Assembly (NCBI GenBank): GCA_032622095.1
Contig: CP136063.1
Location: 217,513,982 to 217,577,981, forward strand
Length of the DNA stretch: 64,000 nt
Source: Siphonodentalium dalli
Lineage: Eukaryota; Mollusca; Scaphopoda; Gadilida; Siphonodentaliidae
Reading direction: 5' to 3'
A model generated the notes under the pieces. The model had not been told where the DNA came from and did no database searches. It was given only the letters and a program-made list of their open reading frames with translations. Shown here one piece after another: positions 12,701-21,688 of the stretch. The position numbers and the translations under genes were made by a program. Every line of letters starts with the position of its first letter. Position 1 is the first letter of the stretch.

Positions 12701-15700
12701 AAAAGTTACCCATAATTCTGCTATGGTTAAGGATTCGATTATTTAGGAAATTACTGTAGATGAATGTGCACAGAACCTACAAGGGTTAAAGCTGCATACC
12801 CTTTTCACAATCATATCTGATGTACTGAATATCTCCTGGCCTCGGGATATCAACTGCCATGTCACAAAGCTGCCGCAAGCTGTCACCAGCACCAACCAGT
12901 TTTGCTGCGTTTCTAGCTGCAAGGTTGTTATCCCTCTGACTCAACTTCTGTTCAAAGTAATGCACGGTTTGCGCTAGCTGGAGTACGGAGTGGTAAGCTC
13001 TTTCTATATGTGTGTCCAGCTGAAGTTAAGAAAATGGAAGTGCATTCCTGTTTGTGAAAGATTCATATAAGAAATGACTGGAAGATCGATTGGGGTTATC
13101 GGATTTTGACCGGTCGGGTTATTAAACAAAGTGTGTGAATCCCGATGAGATTCACACAAACTGACGGTCAAACTAACGATCCCAACTGATCTTCCAGTCA
13201 TTCCTTATAATCATATACATATACCAGTACATTTTAACCCTTTACCCAACAGAACGGCCCTGTACCAATGCATTCTCTTATATATGCGAGTCGACCATAG
13301 GTCGCCTCGCATATATAAGAGAATGCATTGGCTTAACACATTAAAAATTATAAAATTGTTAAAGAATGTAAGAAAAAATGGTAAAAAGTGTTAATTTTTT
13401 TTTTTTTAGGCCAATGCATTCTCTTATATATGCGAGGCGACCTATGGTCGACTCGCATATATAAGAGAATGCATTGGCACAGGGTATAACTGTAACTATC
13501 ACAATGTGGTCAATGAGCCGGTTCCAATGATATCCATACTTGTATGGTTTTATTGAGACAGACCCAAGATAATTTAGGCTGTTGCAGCTTTATTTGGCCG
13601 TTTTTGGCCGGTTTGTTGGGTAAAGGGTTAATAGAACATTAATAACATGACAACTTTTCAATACTACCAAACAATTGTAAGTAACATAGTGTTCAAACTC
13701 CAACATGATAGGCTTGAAGTGACATAGATGGTTCATCGCATTTTATGCAGTAGAGGCTGTAGTTATTGCTTGATAAAGTTTGTGTAAACCATATGGTGAT
13801 TTGTACTGATTCTTACAGGTGCCTGTGTGAATGTAGAGGGTGTGTGATTATTATGTTTTGAAATAAGTCACTTGTGTTCAGGAATGTCGTGACAGCGAGT
13901 TTGGTAAGGGGGCATCAAACAACAAATTATAAGATAAGAAATGTGTTTTTTTCAGTGACATATCTACAATTTATGCAAGCTGTGCTCAGTTAACCCTTTA
14001 CCCAACAGAAGGGCCCTGTGCCAATGCATTCTCTTATATATGCGAGTCGACCATAGGTCGCCTCGCATATATAAGAGAATGCATTGGCTTAACACATTAA
14101 AAATTATAAAATTGTTAAAGAATGTAAGAAAAAATGGTAAAAAGTGTTAAAAAAAGATTTTTTTTAGGCCAATGCATTTTCTTATATATGCGAGGCGACC
14201 TATGGTCGACTCGCATATATAAGAGAATGCATTGGCACAGGGCATAACTGTAACTATCACAATGTGGTCAAGGAGCCGGTTCCAATGATATCCATATTTG
14301 TATGGTTCTATTGAGACAGACGAAGATATTTTAGGCTGTTGAAGCTTTATTTGGCCGGTTTTGGCTGGTTTGTTGGGTAAAGGGTTAAACATTAAGTTCT
14401 TTTTAGCCCTTTTTAGCCCTTTCTATACTAAAACTCATTGATGGAGTAGTTGGTTCCCCACATATGATTTGTTGAACTTATTATCTGAACATTTCCCACC
14501 AATGAATATGAAACCTTCAGCACTTATATTATCTTTTTGTCATACTGACGTCTATTAATTTACCCCTCCAAATGAATATAGACCATTCTAAAGTATATTT
14601 TTAAAACTGGGAGACTCAATTTAATTAAAGATACTGGCGGCGTTGGTGGTGGGTATGCTGTTAAAATATTCACCTCCGTCAAAAACTGCCATAAACAGAA
14701 ATAATAGTAAAATATAGAGACCTTGTTCTTATACCAATCAGAAATATGGCATAAACAGTATGTTATTGTCAATTTGTTTTCCTTTGTTATGTAAACAAAA
14801 GCAAAAAATGTTACGTTACCTGGCATTTGTTTAGATCCGGATATGGTAAACATAAAGAGCATTATTTGTTACTGTTTTCCTGATATGGATATACTAAAGA
14901 GCGTTTATATCATTTGTGTGTGATTAATCAATAGAATTGCGCTGTGTTATGTAAACAGAAGCACAACTTCTGTAACTCGAGCAGGCTCTACATCATCGTA
15001 CGTATTGACGACATTATACTATTTAAGCGCTGATTATGTTTGGCATATGAACAAAACTATATATATTTTAATATTCCTTCTGTTGATGGCGATTTGAACA
15101 AATATGAATATTTCTGCCTTTAAGAAACAGTTAATTTTGCAAAAAAATGACAACTTTGTAATTATAAAATATGACATAATCTTAGGACGGCTGAACAAAA
15201 CAAAAAGAAAGACCATATTTACCTCATCCAGCTCTTCATTTGATATTCTGGTTTTCTTTCTCTTCTACAAAAGATATTAAGAGTGTTATGTAACCTAGTT
15301 AACATTTCCAGACTTTTCGCCAAATAATGTAGATCACAAACAACAAAAAGATTAGTGTTCAATCAAAACACAACCAGTCAAGCAATATAGTACTAGTAGT
15401 TCTTTATAGCACTGTTTTAAAATATTGTGTGCTGTTCTTTAGAATAGAAAATAGGGACACACCATTTGAATCAAGTTGCACATGTTTGTATTTCAACACG
15501 AAACACTCTAACATAAGTGGTTTGAAGATGACTTTTGATGACTTAAACTATGAATGATGTAAAAAACATGGTAATTATAATGAAAATGAGTTAATGACTT
15601 GAGTTTAATGTAGTTCATAAAGTAAATGAGTGTATTTTGCACTCATCAGTGACTCAAATTCATTTATTCATTGCATATATTCTGTTGAGTATAATGTGAG

Positions 15701-16920
15701 ATAATCCCATAAATGTCCACTCAGCTGGACGGACGTAAGTTCGGCGTTCTCACACTAAAGTTGCTGAGCGGTCCGTGAAGTTCTTTGTCAACCTCACTGG
15801 ATTATGAGTTTATCAATAATTCCTGGAGAGGTATGCAGCACACTGAATGCCTTCCAGTCGGCCCATTGTGTGCATTGCACATACGGGTCAGGCGGAAGTG
15901 GTTCTGGATTACCAGGTCGCACCAGTAAAACCCTCAACTGGCCATGGCCTGGAGGTGAAGAAGACCAAGACCACTACAGGGAAGAAGTGGAAGAAGACAT
16001 TACCATCTCGATGCCACAGGGGTGCCTCATCGGAAGGCCAGGTGGAAACAGAGAGCTGAGAGATGCCACGCTCTCCACCACCTGGCCATGGAGCAGCACC
16101 ACAAGCCCGCCACCACCAACAACACCAATATCCCTGTGAAGGAGGCGGATGTCACCTCGGCTGCTCCTGCACTACTTGAAATGCAGCTGGGCTCACCATC
16201 AGAACCAGCACCACTTCGGATGGAGACGGACACCACCGACTACATCCCGAAGACGCCGGATAACATCTACCCGGAGTCTTCAACCGACAACAACACCACC
16301 ACCAGCAGCTCCACTGTCTCTGATGCGGATGTGTGGGAAGCTGTAAGATCTGCCCAGCAGAAATTGGCCGAAGTGCAAACACTTGTAAAAAACATGGCTC
16401 CCATCTAGAGTTCACCTATCTAGAGGACACCCCGAAGATCCATATACAGTAATGCTCTAAGTAATCGACTCCTTAACCACAGTAGAATAATGGATAACTT
16501 TTCAGGATTTAGTCGGAAATATGGCTTGTTGCCATTCATCGGAAAGCTCTCCCCAAGAGCTTTCTGATAAATGGCAACAAGCCATATATCCGACTAAATC
16601 CTGAAAAGTTACCCATAATTCTGCTGTGGTTAAGGAGTTGATTACTTAGAGCATTACTGTAATCATTGAACGCTCATGTGTGCTTATAATTGACATACCT
16701 TCTTTGAAACAGTATTCTGTGAATCATCGTCGCCATCGGTTCTCAACAATTTTTCAAACTGCGAGTCCATCATATATTTCTCATTTATCTTGAACAGATC
16801 ATCCTTGATCACGAAGGATTCCTCTCCTTCCAAGTTGCTGTGTACGTCTGTGTAGTGTTCTGCCCATGCGAGCTTGTGGTCAACTAGCCAGCCAGATTCG
16901 TTTTTCAGAATGACTGCCAT
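3523..16920 (-). CDS. METTL4: METTL4 orthologue (MT-A70 adenine-N6 methyltransferase), 7 exons seen, C-terminus outside window
   Basis: Seven exons on the minus strand join in phase: 16920-16699, 15264-15223, 13019-12800, 11302-11165, 9709-9646, 5702-5528 and 3717-3523 (1,056 nt, 352 codons, no stop). Seen: an N-terminal GWLVDH motif (residues 10-15), a basic KRKKTRISNEELDE stretch (75-88), LMGHEYLLPPRCSF just before the catalytic core, the MT-A70 catalytic DPPW at 216-219, IAIWVTNKEKH, and HQKKPYES near the end. Known of the family: METTL4 is a SAM-dependent N6-adenine methyltransferase acting on RNA (2'-O-methyladenosine of U2 snRNA) and, more debatably, on DNA. The conserved MT-A70 tail (ARN...GW.S.GN) was not found left of 3,523, so at least one more exon should lie beyond position 1. 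The start ATG follows a splice-acceptor-like TTTACAG|GAA, suggesting a 5'UTR intron. All frames are intact, so it is probably functional. Confidence 0.92.
3740..3980. mobile_element. TTAA-flanked MITE (CCCTTTNTATACTAAA family)
   Basis: TTAA plus CCCTTTGTATAGTAAA at the left and TTTAGTTAATAAATGG plus TTAA at the right (241 bp). An internal hairpin joins 'gatgttcaggtaataactt' and 'ttattatctgaacat'. A same-size copy in inverse orientation lies at 9110-9352 and diverged copies near 14,410 and 26,710. It lies in METTL4 intron 6. Confidence 0.7.
4003..4431. mobile_element. hAT-like MITE, full-length copy
   Basis: 429 bp with ends CAAGCCTTGTAATAG / CTATTTGCAGGCTTG. Flanking 8-mers are ATTATAGA and ATTATTGA (7 of 8). 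Two subterminal hairpins of 'gaggtccccagagg' surround a unique AT-rich core. It sits in METTL4 intron 6. Confidence 0.8.
4440..5527. other. METTL4 intron 6 remainder
   Basis: Contains a run of about 20 G at 4,517-4,531 and otherwise AT-rich sequence without a recognised element. No alternative exon was seen. Confidence 0.4.
5528..5702 (-). CDS. METTL4: METTL4 coding exon 6
   Basis: 175 nt from acceptor CTCTTTCAG to donor AAG|GTGAGT, phase 2 to phase 0. It encodes the middle of the methyltransferase fold (SYATLYDDI, KKLAKPGCLIAIWVTNKEKH, FPHWGVKYCAQWYWLK), which aligns by eye to the human blocks IPIPKLA, WVTNRQKH and AEWHWVK. Confidence 0.92.
6675..7151. mobile_element. TTAA-flanked MITE nested in the 6.0-8.0 kb element
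   Basis: Begins TTAAAGGTACTCAACCCGAT and ends AGTACCTTTAA, same family as 697-1084, with the inverted internal blocks 'gattcgagtcgaggaa' and 'cctcgactcgaatc'. A 44-bp insert 'ttgttgttggaatctg...' lies before the right end. It is younger than its host element. Confidence 0.7.
7471..7500 (+). repeat. Poly-C tract
   Basis: About 30 uninterrupted C. On the minus strand, which is the METTL4 pre-mRNA sense, this is poly-G and could form a G-quadruplex. Its exact length may be unreliable. Confidence 0.8.
8029..9109. other. METTL4 intron 5 remainder
   Basis: A 163-codon minus-strand open frame runs 8071-8562, but it has low-complexity, unspliced-intron-like composition and no recognisable domain. 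I treat it as chance. No repeat boundary was seen. Confidence 0.4.
9110..9352. mobile_element. TTAA-type MITE (CCCTTTNTATACTAAA family), copy 2
   Basis: Left TTTACCCTTTCTATACTAAA and right TTTAGTATATAAAGGGATAA are inverted. The interior matches 3740-3980 in reverse ('gaacttattatctaaacat', 'gaccattccgatgtacat'). 243 bp. Confidence 0.7.
9646..9709 (-). CDS. METTL4: METTL4 coding exon 5 (DPPW catalytic motif)
   Basis: 64 nt from acceptor TTTTTTTACAG to donor GGAG|GTTAGT, phase 1 to phase 2. It encodes LYDLIVIDPPWQNKSVKRKR. DPPW is the MT-A70 catalytic motif and QNKSVKR is METTL4-typical. Confidence 0.92.
9858..9886 (+). repeat. hAT-like MITE terminal fragment
   Basis: 'aatgacagacacactatttg' then 'cagacttg' matches only the right end of the hAT-like MITE family. 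The rest is absent. Confidence 0.5.
10076..11160 (+). repeat. 61-bp minisatellite in METTL4 intron 4, about 18 units
   Basis: Period 61 bp: 'tttctctctggaatgagtta', 'tttagtgtcgtccacatgtc', 'atttggctttactcaccctc'. The later units are nearly identical, the first ones more diverged. The array ends only about five bases from the exon 4 splice donor. On the METTL4 sense strand nearly every unit contains GAGGGTGAGTAAA, a strong 5'-splice-site consensus. Confidence 0.95.
11165..11302 (-). CDS. METTL4: METTL4 coding exon 4
   Basis: 138 nt from acceptor GCTTACAG to donor ATCA|GTAAGC, phase 1 to phase 1. It encodes VKLMGHEYLLPPRCSFMMSD, the diagnostic METTL4 block just upstream of the methyltransferase fold. 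The donor is followed within a few bases by the 61-bp minisatellite. Confidence 0.9.
11426..11638. mobile_element. Mariner-like palindromic MITE, copy 2
   Basis: 213 bp, CAGTAATGCCC to GGGCATTACTG with flanking TA, almost perfectly palindromic. It lies in METTL4 intron 3, so the pre-mRNA would carry a hairpin with arms of about 100 bp. Confidence 0.88.
11870..12121. mobile_element. TTAA-type double-hairpin MITE (CCCTTTCATGA family)
   Basis: Starts TTAACCCTTTCATGATG. Two successive hairpins made of 'tgcattctcttatatatgcg' and its complement are separated by 'ggtcaaggaaaatattgtta'. The right end is worn. It is related in architecture, not in ends, to the family at 13,234. Confidence 0.65.
12314..12505. 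mobile_element. TTAA-type double-hairpin MITE (CCCTTTCATGA family), truncated
   Basis: 'attaaccatttcatgatggg' start, one full hairpin, a partial second hairpin and 'cagtcatgaaaggcttaa' end. More diverged than the 11,870 copy. Confidence 0.55.
12544..12756. mobile_element. Mariner-like palindromic MITE, copy 3
   Basis: TA flanks, 213 bp, same hairpin as 303-515 with a few substitutions in the terminal block (right end GGAAATTACTG). In METTL4 intron 3. Confidence 0.85.
12800..13019 (-). CDS. METTL4: METTL4 coding exon 3
   Basis: 220 nt between acceptor AACTTCAG and donor AAGG|GTATGC (phase 0 in, phase 1 out). It is helix-rich, starting LDTHIERAYHSVLQLAQ and ending DIPRPGDIQYIRYDCEK. This is the family's variable pre-catalytic helical region. 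Confidence 0.85.
13066..13210. mobile_element. Small foldback MITE (TATAAGAAATGACT)
   Basis: Inverted ends 'tataagaaatgactggaaga' and 'tcttccagtcattccttata' with a second inner inverted block around 'tgtgtgaatc / gattcacaca'. A second copy is at 21,689-21,830. No clear target duplication. Confidence 0.6.
13234..13631. mobile_element. TTAA-flanked double-hairpin MITE (CCCTTTACCCAACA family), copy 1
   Basis: TTAACCCTTTACCCAACA and TGTTGGGTAAAGGGTTAA bound about 398 bp. Inside are two 67-bp hairpins with arms 'ccaatgcattctcttatata' and loops that are reverse complements of each other, separated by AT-rich spacer. TTAA with CCC-initial termini is the piggyBac signature. In METTL4 intron 2. Confidence 0.88.
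13990..14388. mobile_element. TTAA-flanked double-hairpin MITE, copy 2
   Basis: Same family and orientation as 13,234-13,631, only about 360 bp away, same ends and hairpins, a few substitutions and indels in the spacer. Confidence 0.88.
14403..14640. mobile_element. TTAA-type MITE (CCCTTTNTATACTAAA family), worn copy
   Basis: 'agccctttctatactaaaac', 'gaacttattatctgaacatt' and 'tagaccattctaaagtat' match the 9,110 element. The right end is not clear. Confidence 0.5.
14641..15222. other. METTL4 intron 2 remainder
   Basis: AT-rich. Two similar blocks ('ctgatatggat...gagc', 'tgtaaacaaaagcaa') suggest an old unrecognised repeat. No exon was seen. Confidence 0.35.
15223..15264 (-). CDS. METTL4: METTL4 coding exon 2 (42-nt micro-exon)
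   Basis: Fourteen codons (KRKKTRISNEELDE) between acceptor TTGTAG and donor GAG|GTAAAT, phase 0 at both ends. The lysine/arginine cluster resembles a nuclear localisation signal and corresponds to the KKRKR...ELDA stretch of vertebrate METTL4. It is far too short to show as a free-standing ORF. Confidence 0.82.
15265..15790. other. METTL4 intron 1, AT-rich part
   Basis: No recognisable element or exon. Composition is typical of the local introns. Confidence 0.35.
15804..16408 (+). pseudogene. Frame-broken GC-rich ORF relic of unknown origin
   Basis: A 600-bp island much richer in G+C than its surroundings, open only piecewise: 15847-16059 in one frame (ends in a lysine-rich stretch with KKTKTTTGKKWKKT), then 16022-16408 in another (ALHHLAMEQHHKPATTNN..., threonine/serine-rich, ending WEAVRSAQQKLAEVQTLVKN). 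This looks like one basic coding sequence with at least one frameshift, perhaps a retroelement gag-like or captured fragment. I do not recognise the family. It lies in METTL4 intron 1 on the opposite strand and its 3' end abuts a dispersed-repeat fragment. Confidence 0.4.
16447..16659. mobile_element. Mariner-like palindromic MITE, copy 4
   Basis: TA-flanked CAGTAATGC hairpin, 213 bp. The centre is slightly worn ('ctccccaagagctttctgat'). In METTL4 intron 1, immediately after the ORF relic. Confidence 0.85.
16699..16920 (-). CDS. METTL4: METTL4 coding exon 1 (start codon)
   Basis: 74 codons from ATG at 16920 to the donor AAG|GTATGT, phase 0. It contains GWLVDH, which matches the vertebrate METTL4 N-terminus, followed by an acidic poorly conserved stretch. 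An acceptor-like TTTACAG ends at 16924, three bases before the ATG, so a non-coding exon probably lies upstream. Confidence 0.85.
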
Positions 16921-16939
16921 TTCCTGTAAAGAATACATC

Positions 16940-17345
16940 TTAAAGGTACTCAATCCGATTCGATGGTCCCCATGTCATCAGATTTCAACATTTTTCTAAA
17001 TGCCGCTTCAGTTTTCAGAATCGATTAATTGCCCAAAAATAATGGTAACCACAGTCAACTATAGTATAAAATTGCCCGAAACGTGTTATTTATCAACATG
17101 TTGTTCGACGAAATCTGACCTTATTATCAACAGAAAGCCTCTTGATTTTAGAGTTATCCATCTTCATTTGCAATTTGGTTTGAGACCGTGGGCCACTATT
17201 AATTCTCAATGGTGAAAATAATAGATTTCAAAAATCGATATCTAGTAACTCTGAGCTTTGATTGGTGGGTTCCTCGACTTGAATAAAATATTTTTACCCC
17301 GAATCCAAATAAATAGTAATTGAAGGGTGCTTAATTGGATTATGC
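16940..17345. mobile_element. TTAA-type MITE (AGGTACTNAATCCGATC family), worn right end
   Basis: Starts TTAAAGGTACTCAATCCGAT. The interior 'ccacttgattttagagttat' type blocks and 'ctgagctttgattggtgggt' match 697-1084. It also contains 'aatgccgcttcagttttcag', shared with 50,870-50,900. The right terminus is lost. It begins only about 20 bp upstream of METTL4 exon 1. Confidence 0.65.
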
Positions 17346-17484
17346 GTTTTAATATGGATGTGACCTTTACAGCAAGTATGCTTCATCATGCCCTCTTTAA
17401 ATTTCCAACTTCATTCCCCTTGAACCTGGAAACAGACCAACTGCTATCTTCAACAGATACCATTTGAACATTAACTCCAAGCTA

Positions 17485-17884
17485 TTAACCCTTTACCCAA
17501 CAAACCGGCCAAAACCGGCCAAATAAAGCTTCAACGGCCTAAAATATCTTCGGTCTGTCTCAATAGAACCATACAAATATGGATATCATTGGAACCGGCT
17601 CCTTGACCACATTGTGATAGTTACAGTTATGCCCTGTGCCAATGCATTCTCTTATATATGCGAGTCGACCATAGGTCGCCTCGCATATATAAGAGAATGC
17701 ATTGGCCTAAAAAAAAGCTTTTTTTAACACTTTTTACCATTTTTTCTTACATTCTTTAACAATTTTATAGTTATTAATGTGTTAAGCCAATGCATTCTCT
17801 TATATATGCGAGGCGACCTATGGTCGACTCGCATATATAAGAGAATGCATTGGCACAGGGCCCTTCTGTTGGGTAAAGGGTTAA
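17485..17884. mobile_element. TTAA-flanked double-hairpin MITE, copy 3 (inverse orientation)
   Basis: TTAACCCTTTACCCAACA ... TGTTGGGTAAAGGGTTAA, inverse to the two copies in METTL4 intron 2. Both hairpins are intact. Confidence 0.88.
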
Positions 17885-17989
17885 TATACATGTAACACCA
17901 CCATCTTATTTTGAATCAGCTGTAATAACTTAAAATGTTGTGTAGAATATACTAGAATTAACAAGAGGTTGCACAGGCTGTGCTGGCAT

Positions 17990-18330
17990 TGCCACACATG
18001 GCGAAATCAAACGGACAAAGTATGGGTGAGATATCTGTTTGGACGAAAAAACAAACTATTTTCATATAAACAAAGATAAATAACTCTAGAACAGAAAACA
18101 TGAACAAAACGATTGAAAAATCAATTGATTGCCATCATACTACTGAACATCCATACCAAATATCATTGATATCAGTCAACCAGTGATGGAGATATGGACA
18201 AAAAACCAACACTTCCAAATAAACAAAGATGAAAAACCCAAGAATGGAAAACTGGATAAAACAATTGAACACTCAATTGATTGTCCTCATAGTAGTGAAC
18301 ATCCATGAAAATTTCATTGAGATTTGTGAA
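17990..18330. repeat. Dispersed ACCAAATTTCATTGAG repeat
   Basis: Two to three ~110-bp modules with 'caaagataaataactctaga' and 'ccataccaaatatcattg', same family as 1-300. It is interrupted by the 70-bp tandem array. Confidence 0.6.
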
Positions 18331-18838
18331 CCGGTGGTGGAGATATTAGGGCCCCTTACGGGGGATAGGCGCTATATAAATATTATTATTAGGGCCCCTT
18401 ACGGGGGATAGGCGCTATATAAATATTATTATTATTATTATAGAACCGGTGGTGGAGATATTAGGGCCCCTTACGGGGGATAGGCGCTATATAAATATTA
18501 TTATTAGGGCCCCTTACTGGGGATAGGCGCTATATAAATATTATTATTATTATTATAACCGGTGGTGGAGATATTAGGGCCCCTTACGGGGGATAGGCGC
18601 TATATAAATATTATTATTATTATTATAACCGGTGGTGGAGATATTAGGGCCCCTTACGGGGGATAGGCGCTATATAAATATTATTATTATTATTATAACC
18701 GGTGGTGGAGATATTAGGGCCCCTTACGGGGGATAGGCGCTATATAAATATTATTATTATTATTATAACCGGTGGTGGAGATATTAGGGCCCCTTACGGG
18801 GGATAGGCGCTATATAAATATTATTATTATTATTATAT
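18325..18838 (+). repeat. 70-bp tandem array containing GGCGCTATATAAAT(ATT)n
   Basis: About seven units, period 70 bp in the regular part: 'ggtggtggagatat', then 'tagggccccttacggggga', 'taggcgctatataaat' and an ATT run. 'ggtggtggagatat' belongs to the surrounding dispersed repeat. 'ggcgctatataaat(att)n' resembles SINE 3' tails common in invertebrate genomes. Confidence 0.85.
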
Positions 18839-19068
18839 CTGCTTGGACAAACAAAACAAATCAACATTTCCAGATAAACAAAGATGAATAACTCTAGAAT
18901 TGATAATCTGGAACAACGAATAAATACTCTGTTGAATGGCCTCACAGTAGTGAATATCCATACCAAATTTCATATAGATCCGACAACTGGTGTTTGATAT
19001 ATCCCCGGATGGACAGAACGGACAGATGGATAAATGTTCAGACGGATGGACTAGGTCAATCTAATAGA

Positions 19069-19169
19069 CAGTAATGCCCTAAATAATCGACTCCTTAACC
19101 ACAGCAGAATTATGGTTAATTTTTCAGGATTTATTCGGAAATATGGCTTGTTGCCATTCATTGGAAAGC
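19069..19169. mobile_element. Mariner-like palindromic MITE, half copy
   Basis: Only the left arm (CAGTAATGCCC to CATTGGAAAGCTT). It is replaced at 19,166 by an AT-rich foldback segment. Confidence 0.7.
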
Positions 19170-19437
19170 TTCTATCTTTATAAATAATAATCCATAAACC
19201 AATAAATAAAAATATGTGGCCTTAGTGACATTCATTGGTGTGCTGAAACTAGCAGGTGATAAAATACTTAATGAATATAGTTTGAGTGTTTTATTGAAGG
19301 GTATGTCAGTGTGGCCATTGGTTATATTGTGTGAAACGTTATCGTAGTTCACACTAAATGTGCCGCAGCGGCCACTGTGACATAACCCTCAATAAAACAC
19401 TCAAACTACATTCATTTCTTATATTTATAAAGCTTTT
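19166..19437. mobile_element. Foldback segment
   Basis: Outer inverted pair 'aagcttctatctttataaat / atatttataaagctt' and inner pair 'atgaatatagtttgagtgtt / aacactcaaactacattcat' with 'gtcagtgtggcca / ggccactgtgac'. No family recognised. Confidence 0.55.
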
Positions 19438-19841
19438 TTTTTTATTAATTTCTATAAATTGATTTATCTTTTCAGAAATCTGTTTTAATATTATGCCATG
19501 CAGAAAGTTAGCCCAATATATAACTTGTGAATTATCGATCGATTAGTCTATGTATGCACACTTAAAAACATGCTAAGTTATTTATTGGGACATGAAACGC
19601 ATGCATGGCTAAATTGATAGTTGACCAATCACGGAACAGAATTCAGTGTAACACAGAAGGCAATGTAAATATTCAGTGATAACTTTAACCCGCAAAAAAG
19701 AACACAACGAACTAGTTATAGTAAATGATATATTTTAATTCTTGTTTTACAATGAGTTGAATACAACAGTGTAAGGAAACATTAATTCAATGAAAAGAAT
19801 ATAAGGAGAATTATTCATGAACATAAAAAGAATAATGTATA
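19438..19841. other. Nothing recognised
   Basis: AT-rich intergenic sequence without exon-like or repeat structure that I can support. Confidence 0.35.
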
Positions 19842-20265
19842 AAAGCCTGCAAAAAGTGTGTGTGTCATTTGCAGAATGATGTCCCCAGAGAGTGAATTTA
19901 GTGACACTATCCTGCAGGCTAGCATCACCAAATTCACCCTCTGGGAGACATCATTCTGCATAGGACTCATCTTCATGGAAGCATCTAAAGTCTGAAATTG
20001 TTTTTAGTTACTTTTTCCCTTCAGGGAAGTTTTTATATCCTATAATTTGCAGAAGATATAATGCATAACCAAATTGACTAATGGGTGCACATCACCAACT
20101 TCAAATGGGGAACTTCAATCTGATCCTAAGTCTTCCATCTCTTTTGAGACCTAAGCATAATGAGGTTCCCAGAGGATGAATCTGTTGATGCTAGCCCACT
20201 GTACGGGATAGCATCACTAAATTCGGATCTCAATCTGCAAATGACAGACACCATTTTCAGGCTTG
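19842..20265. mobile_element. hAT-like MITE copy
   Basis: Ends AAAGCCTGCAAAAAGTG / CCATTTTCAGGCTTG with two 'gaggtccccagag'-type hairpins (the left one intact, the right one eroded). Flanking 8-mers are only weakly similar (AATGTATA / CATGAAAC). Confidence 0.7.
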
Positions 20266-20333
20266 CATGAAACAATCTAGTGTTTCAGTCCTAGGAATAG
20301 TCTGCATGTCTAATGTTTAAATAGAACAACATA

Positions 20334-21242
20334 CAGTAATGCCATAACTAATCGACTCCTTAACCACCTCAGAATTATGGATAATTTTTCAGGATTTAGT
20401 CGGAAATATGGCTTGTTGCCATTCATCGGAAAATTACCCATAATTCTGCTGTGGACAAAGGGGAAGGAAACCCTCGACGAATCAGGCCATTAATATATTT
20501 AGTATATCAACCATGGTAGATTAAAACACCTCTCATCTCTCAGTTATGCTCAAACACAACGATATCACACCGCTTAATACAAATCTCCCGCTAATTACGA
20601 TGCGTCCATATTAATAAGATCGTGACGTCACGGCCTCACTTCGCGTTACTCATCCTTAGTACAGATATCAATAAAGGTTATCGAACTAAAATCATTTCGG
20701 CATGTTTGTTTGTTAACCACACCCCATTGAAGAATATACACACATGTACATGTATTATAAGCCACAATTATTTGAAGTAATAATTTTGAACAACTAATTT
20801 ACGGCCAGTTAATGGTCGCATAAGATTTGAATGTGAAAATCTTGGTCAAACTCAAATGACTTCTGCATGTGCAAATATGACCAAAAAAACAATCTTTTGC
20901 GAACTAAACTATAATTTATTAACAACAGATAATCATGTAGTGCACACAACAAGCATTCAATCTGCTGTTTTATTTATTTTTTCATATCTAAAAATAACCA
21001 AGTGAGGCCGTGACGTCACAAACTATAAAGGGAGATAATATTTCTTCTAAAATGGCGGCGTCAACTTACAGGCGTAATTGCTTGTGTGGGTTAGTTTCAG
21101 ATGCCATATCACCGATCATGTGCGGAGATTTGCGCTGAAACATAAACACACAAACAGAGAACAGCTTGCTTGATACACATGCCTTTTCGTTATGCGGTAG
21201 TTTCCTTCCCCTTTAAGGAGTCGATTATTTAGGGCATTACTG
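20334..21242. mobile_element. Mariner-like palindromic MITE, copy split by a TTAA element
   Basis: Left part 20334-20454 (with the hairpin centre deleted), right part 21217-21242 ending GGGCATTACTG|TA. The intervening 20455-21216 is a separate TTAA-targeted insertion. Confidence 0.85.
20455..21216. mobile_element. 760-bp TTAA-type element nested in the mariner MITE
   Basis: Inverted ends AGGGGAAGGAAAC / GTTTCCTTCCCCT. The right flank is TTAA, exactly the TTAA of the host MITE ('gtggTTAAggag'); the left copy has decayed to ACAA. An internal inverted pair 'gtgacgtcacggcctcactt / aagtgaggccgtgacgtcac' sits at about 20,622 and 21,000. No ORF. Confidence 0.8.
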
Positions 21243-21688
21243 TAAGTGTGTGAACTGGTTGTTGTTGTCGCACAAGTTTATTTGAGTTGTACCTTGTGGC
21301 ATGACAATGAAGTCCATTAGGTGCTTCATAACCTTAAATAACCAATAGTTTACAGCAACCAATGGCACTCCAGAGTTTTGAGAATGGCAGCTTGTGGTAA
21401 AATTATTTATTGCATACCAATTGGTTTAATTTTGTGAAACAGAAAAATACAGAATGCAGGTGTTATGATAGCCACACCCCTGGAGTAAGTGTGGTCATAA
21501 ACCTATAATCACACACCCTCTAAATTCACACAATTAGCTCCAGTAGGAATCAGTACATTTCACCATAGGATTATCAAGAATGTTTCTGATGTTCATGAAC
21601 CAATAACTGAAGTCGACACTGCGTGTTGTTATTGGGAGACTGTGTTAGAATTTGATTAATATATTACTTATAATTGAACTGGTATATG
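21243..21688. other. Nothing recognised
   Basis: Intergenic. A small inverted block near 21,460-21,570 ('gccacacccctggagtaagt') is only suggestive. Confidence 0.3.
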
